Shown here piece by piece: positions 12,272 through 15,122 of a DNA stretch of 15,122 bases. The notes beneath the pieces were generated by a model. The model was not told the origin of the DNA and made no database searches. It saw only the letters and a program-made list of their open reading frames with translations. The position numbers were made by a program, and so were the translations under genes. Origin of the DNA: JBBTYG01 sp964483045 (lineage in GTDB: Bacteria; Patescibacteriota; Minisyncoccia; UBA6257; 2-01-FULL-56-20); contig CAYZZK010000011.1 in assembly GCA_964483045.1 (NCBI GenBank), positions 1 to 15,122 on the forward strand, given 5' to 3'. Numbering within the stretch: position 1 is the first letter of the stretch; every line of letters starts with the position of its first letter.

Positions 12272-13135
12272 ATGGCCGATCCCAAAGTTACGATCGTGAT
12301 GGCAACGTGGAATCGCGCGGGGCTTATCGGAAAAGCGATCGGATCCGTCTGGGCGCAAAGTTTTGCGGATTGGGAGCTTATCGTTGCCGATGACGGCTCG
12401 ACTGATAATACGTCGCGAGTTATCGAAGATTATCAAAAGAAAGAACCCGTCCGCCACGAGGGCGTGGGCGAGTCGGGCAGGTCCCGAATTGTCTATATCC
12501 GAAATGCGACAAACGAAGGCATATCGAAAAACTACAATCGCGCATTTCGAATCGCCCGCGGAGAATTTATCGCAATGATCGATGATGACGATCCGTGGCT
12601 TGATCCAGACAAGCTCAAGAAACAAATGGACTTCTTGAAAAAAAATTCAGACTACGTTGGCTGCGGCGGGGGAATCGTCGTGGTGGATCTTTCGGGGAAG
12701 GAATTATATCGCTATTTGAAACCGGAAACAGACGAAGAAATTAGGAAGTATATGCTTTTTTCGAACCCGATGGCGAACAGCACGACGCTGTTCCGGAAGC
12801 ATATCGGGGCAAAAGCGGGATGGTATGACGAGACCACCCGTTATTCGGGAGACCGGGATTTTTGGCTTAAGATGGGGCTTGCCGGAAAGCTCTATAATTT
12901 CCCGGAGTATTTTTCTTATTACACGATTGGAGCGCAGAATACTTCAATTACAAAAATGCGGCCGCATCTCAAGGCGTCGCTTATGATCATGCGACGATAC
13001 AAGGGAAAATATCCGGGCTACCTCGCCGCGCTCGCGCTCAATTATGTGCAGTATGCGTACTCGTTTTTGCCGGAGTTCGTACGGCGCGCGGCGCATCAAT
13101 CGCTTGCGCGCTTGAAGCGCAGAGTAGTGAAGTAG
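12272..13135 (+). CDS. Glycosyltransferase family 2
   Basis: This 287-residue GT-A transferase opens with VTIVMATWNRAGLIGKAIGSVWAQSFADWELIVADDGSTDNT (nucleotide-site Asp40/Asp41). The metal-binding acidic cluster is IDDDDPWLD (103-111), and the catalytic-base region YSGDRDFWLKM is at 191-201. The basic C-terminus (RRAAHQSLARLKRRVVK) could touch the membrane. A short extra segment at about 56-72 (KKEPVRHEGVGESGRSR) lies between the first Rossmann half and the NEG.S.NYNRAF block and is longer than usual. It adds one sugar during surface-glycan assembly; the sugar cannot be deduced. It has its own promoter, divergent from the GalT/HIT-like gene, and converges with the flippase gene with 64 nt between stops. 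No Shine-Dalgarno is present. Confidence 0.9.
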   Translation: MADPKVTIVMATWNRAGLIGKAIGSVWAQSFADWELIVADDGSTDNTSRVIEDYQKKEPVRHEGVGESGRSRIVYIRNATNEGISKNYNRAFRIARGEFIAMIDDDDPWLDPDKLKKQMDFLKKNSDYVGCGGGIVVVDLSGKELYRYLKPETDEEIRKYMLFSNPMANSTTLFRKHIGAKAGWYDETTRYSGDRDFWLKMGLAGKLYNFPEYFSYYTIGAQNTSITKMRPHLKASLMIMRRYKGKYPGYLAALALNYVQYAYSFLPEFVRRAAHQSLARLKRRVVK

Positions 13136-13199
13136 GCGAGCTTGGTGAAAATATCTGCTTGCGGATGCCGAGCAAGCGTCTCCGCCAGCGCTCAAAGAA

Positions 13200-14663
13200 C
13201 TAAACTACGCCGCCAACGTTTTTTATTTCTTGGAGGAGCGGCTCTTTGAGTAGGAAAAGCATTCCTGCGTAAACCGCCATTCCGGCGAGAACTGCCGCAA
13301 TTACGTGCGCTCCCGTGAGAGCGACCAGTATGACCGCAACTGCCATGCAAACCGTCGCGAGGATAATTTTCCTAAGGTGGGGAAGAATTTTGGGACGGCT
13401 TACGCCGCGCACCACTTTCCAGAGGTACGCGACGCTTATGGCCTGCGCGAAAAGAGTTGCCCACGCCGAGCCGAGTATGCCGAAACGCGGAATCAGGATC
13501 AAGTCGAGAATGACATTGGAGAGCCCGCCGATCCCGGAATATATCATGAGACTTTTTTGCTTGCCGTATGCGAAAGCGACATTGGTTAATATCACAACGG
13601 GAAAATCTATGAGGATCGTGAGCAGCAGTACTTGAAATGAAGAGGTGCCACCCACATATGAGCTTCCAAAAACGAATTCTATAATCTGTCCTCCGAGCAG
13701 GATTCCGCCCACAGCGATCGGGATTGCGATCAGGAAAGTGAACGATACGATAAGCTCCAGTATGCCCCGCAGTTTTTCGTTCTCCTTGTTTGCGAGCCGA
13801 GAAAAGGAGGGCAGGAGACTCACGTTGATTACTGCCGGCAGGATATAGAGGAGCTGCACTATCCGCTGTGCGGCGGAGTATAGGCCCACGTCATTCGCGG
13901 ACTGAAAGAAACCAATCAGAAGTATGTCCGTGTTGATCATGAGCATTCCCAATACCGCCGAGATCGCAAGAGGCCAACCGGAGGAGAGGATGGATCGGAG
14001 AATCGGAAACTCGAAATTGGAAAAAAGCCCCGTCAACTTGCCTCGGATGGTGTATAGTGTGGCGGCCATTCCCACCGCGGTGCCGAGCGCATATGCGAAG
14101 GTAAATGCGCCGACGGTTGAAGAGAGCCGGAGAAATATGAATCCAAAAACGATGATGGCGAGATTCGTAAGCAGGTAGAGGCCGGTTTCGAGCTGCATCT
14201 TTTCGGCGGCTCGCACGATCGAAAAGCCGAATTCCCGAACGTTATCGAACGCGAATATGAATGCGGCAATCGGAAGGATAGCTTTCACTCCCTCGATGCT
14301 CGTAAGGAACGGGCCGAGCCAGATAATTGCGAGCACGCCGATGCAAATGAGCGTCATCTTGAGAATAAAAGACGTCGAAATAACCTTCCGCTGCCGGACG
14401 GGGTCAGCCAATTTCGAAAATTCCCTGACCAAAATCTGGCTCACGCCTGCGTCCACGAAAACCGTAATGAACGTGACGAGCGAGATCGCGTATGAAAAAA
14501 TTCCCCATTCGGTGGTGCCCAAAACCCGCGCGCCGTATATGATGATCGCCGCGCGCAAAAACCGGCCGCCGAAATTAGAAACGCTCAACCAAAAAACGTT
14601 TTTGGCCACCGTTTGGCGAATGGACGTATTTTCGAAGAGAAGAGATTTGATTTTGTCGAACAT
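13200..14663 (-). CDS. Wzx-type oligosaccharide flippase (MOP superfamily)
   Basis: This 487-residue integral membrane protein has many hydrophobic segments spread along its length (roughly 12-14 passes), typical of the polysaccharide-biosynthesis/Wzx branch of the MOP exporters. The N-terminus (VAKNVFWLSVSNFGGRFLRAAIIIYGARVLGTTEWGIFSYAISLVTFITVFVDAGVSQILVREFSKL) follows the family consensus 'F......G..D.G'. A central charged loop (SRLANKENEKLRG) and GLYSAAQRIVQLLYILPAVI and NVAFAYGKQKSLMIYSGIGGLSNVILDLILIPRFGILGSAWATL are also characteristic. It would translocate lipid-linked oligosaccharide from the inner to the outer leaflet, after the glycosyltransferases of this locus have acted. It diverges from the nucleotidyltransferase at the window end with only 41 nt between starts. 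AGGA 10 nt upstream of the ATG is a possible weak ribosome binding site. Confidence 0.93.
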   Translation of the reverse strand: MFDKIKSLLFENTSIRQTVAKNVFWLSVSNFGGRFLRAAIIIYGARVLGTTEWGIFSYAISLVTFITVFVDAGVSQILVREFSKLADPVRQRKVISTSFILKMTLICIGVLAIIWLGPFLTSIEGVKAILPIAAFIFAFDNVREFGFSIVRAAEKMQLETGLYLLTNLAIIVFGFIFLRLSSTVGAFTFAYALGTAVGMAATLYTIRGKLTGLFSNFEFPILRSILSSGWPLAISAVLGMLMINTDILLIGFFQSANDVGLYSAAQRIVQLLYILPAVINVSLLPSFSRLANKENEKLRGILELIVSFTFLIAIPIAVGGILLGGQIIEFVFGSSYVGGTSSFQVLLLTILIDFPVVILTNVAFAYGKQKSLMIYSGIGGLSNVILDLILIPRFGILGSAWATLFAQAISVAYLWKVVRGVSRPKILPHLRKIILATVCMAVAVILVALTGAHVIAAVLAGMAVYAGMLFLLKEPLLQEIKNVGGVV

Positions 14664-14704
14664 TGTTCGTATCCTATTAATACCATTTTTTCCGGCTAAA
14701 TAAC

Positions 14705-15122
14705 ATGACTAAAAAGCAGACAAAAGAAGGAAAAGTTGTCGTCGCCGTGAGCGGAGGATTCGATCCGATTCACATCGGCCACATCCGCATGATTCAAGAA
14801 GCGAGTGCCTTGGGCGACGAATTGGTGGTGATTTTGAACAATGATAAATGGCTTATGAAAAAGAAAGGGCACGTTTTTATGCCCGAAGCAGAGCGAAAAG
14901 AAATTATCGAAGCGATTCGAGGTGTGGATCGGGTGATGCTTACAAAGCATCCCGAAAATCCGAGCGATATGAGCGTTTGTTTTGAACTTCGTGAAATTCG
15001 CCCGCAGGTGTTCGCAAACGGAGGCGATCGAAAGCCCGACGGAGATCCGGTGCCCGAAGTAGTTGTGTGCGAGGAGTTTGGCATTGCGATGGCTTATAAC
15101 GTTGGGCGCGGCGGCAAAGTCC
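14705..15122 (+). CDS. Cytidylyltransferase-like nucleotidyltransferase, 3' end outside window
   Basis: The frame opens at ATG 14705 and is still open at the window end, giving 139 codons. VVAVSGGFDPIHIGHIRMIQEA (about 12-33) contains the HIGH motif at 23-26 of the nucleotidyltransferase superfamily. EERKEII-like EAERKEIIEAI, VDRVML and FANGGDRKPDG follow the pattern of the glycerol-3-phosphate cytidylyltransferase/HldC-like branch, and nearly the whole catalytic domain is visible. It is only distantly similar to the HldC at 1566-2042 and lacks a fused kinase. It may activate another phosphorylated sugar or alcohol for the same glycan, or be a second heptose-1-phosphate nucleotidyltransferase. 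Flanking genes beyond the window would help decide. It diverges from the flippase gene across 41 nt. Confidence 0.85.
   Translation, partial: MTKKQTKEGKVVVAVSGGFDPIHIGHIRMIQEASALGDELVVILNNDKWLMKKKGHVFMPEAERKEIIEAIRGVDRVMLTKHPENPSDMSVCFELREIRPQVFANGGDRKPDGDPVPEVVVCEEFGIAMAYNVGRGGKV

Noticed and set aside
13140..13190. Possible terminator between the convergent GT2 and flippase genes (GCTTGC/GCAAGC hairpin)
   Set aside because: Only 6 bp with a 9-nt loop and no T-run on either strand.
14257..14703. Plus-strand open frame of 148 codons antisense to the flippase
   Set aside because: It mirrors the real membrane-protein frame, has low-complexity composition and no motif.
1..15122. CRISPR array, transposase or integrase
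   Set aside because: No regularly spaced direct repeats and no recombinase or transposase motifs were seen on either strand.

Overview
The window looks like part of a small-genome bacterium, most plausibly Candidate Phyla Radiation (Patescibacteria, for example a Parcubacteria-like lineage). This is inference from style, not from a marker gene. Most genes lack a Shine-Dalgarno sequence, and several have a promoter -10 box only 5-10 nt before the ATG, so leaderless mRNAs are likely. Gene spacing is tight, a free-standing 23S-intervening-sequence-type four-helix protein is present, and almost everything encodes surface glycan synthesis. TGA is used as a stop (e.g. at 9280-9282), which argues against the recoded Gracilibacteria/Absconditabacteria lineages.

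Layout. 3-1010 (+) is a GT9 heptosyltransferase-like gene whose start lies outside the window. 1109-1434 (-) is a stand-alone structured RNA gene with a textbook promoter and terminator that I cannot assign to a known class. 1566-2042 (-) is HldC and, divergently, 2132-3693 (+) holds GmhA and HldA: these are the kinase, nucleotidyltransferase and isomerase of the ADP-heptose route. 3772-5796 (+) holds a CgeB-like and a GT2 glycosyltransferase. 5842-7700 (+) holds an epimerase of the dTDP-L-rhamnose 4-epimerase type, overlapping by one base an inositol-monophosphatase-family phosphatase. 7761-8792 (+) is HddA, 9416-10027 (+) a second GmhA-like SIS protein and 10459-11199 (+) HddC: the GDP-heptose route. 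This second set is interrupted by a 116-residue unknown protein (8932-9282, with the only strong ribosome binding site and its own terminator) and by the four-helix protein (10048-10419). 11278-12153 (-) is a GalT/HIT-like protein with its own promoter and terminator. 12272-13135 (+) is a second GT2, 13200-14663 (-) a Wzx-type flippase, and from 14705 (+) a further HIGH-motif nucleotidyltransferase runs off the window.

Together the genes suggest a locus that makes two activated heptoses (ADP- and GDP-linked), possibly modifies one of them, assembles a heptose-containing glycan with GT9, CgeB and GT2 transferases, and exports it with a flippase. The canonical HAD-family bisphosphatase GmhB is not in the window; the IMPase-family gene is the only phosphatase present. 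The most open items are the unassigned RNA, the dual heptose routes without GmhB, the leaderless promoter architecture, and a short intergenic repeat family containing AACTAATAACTT.
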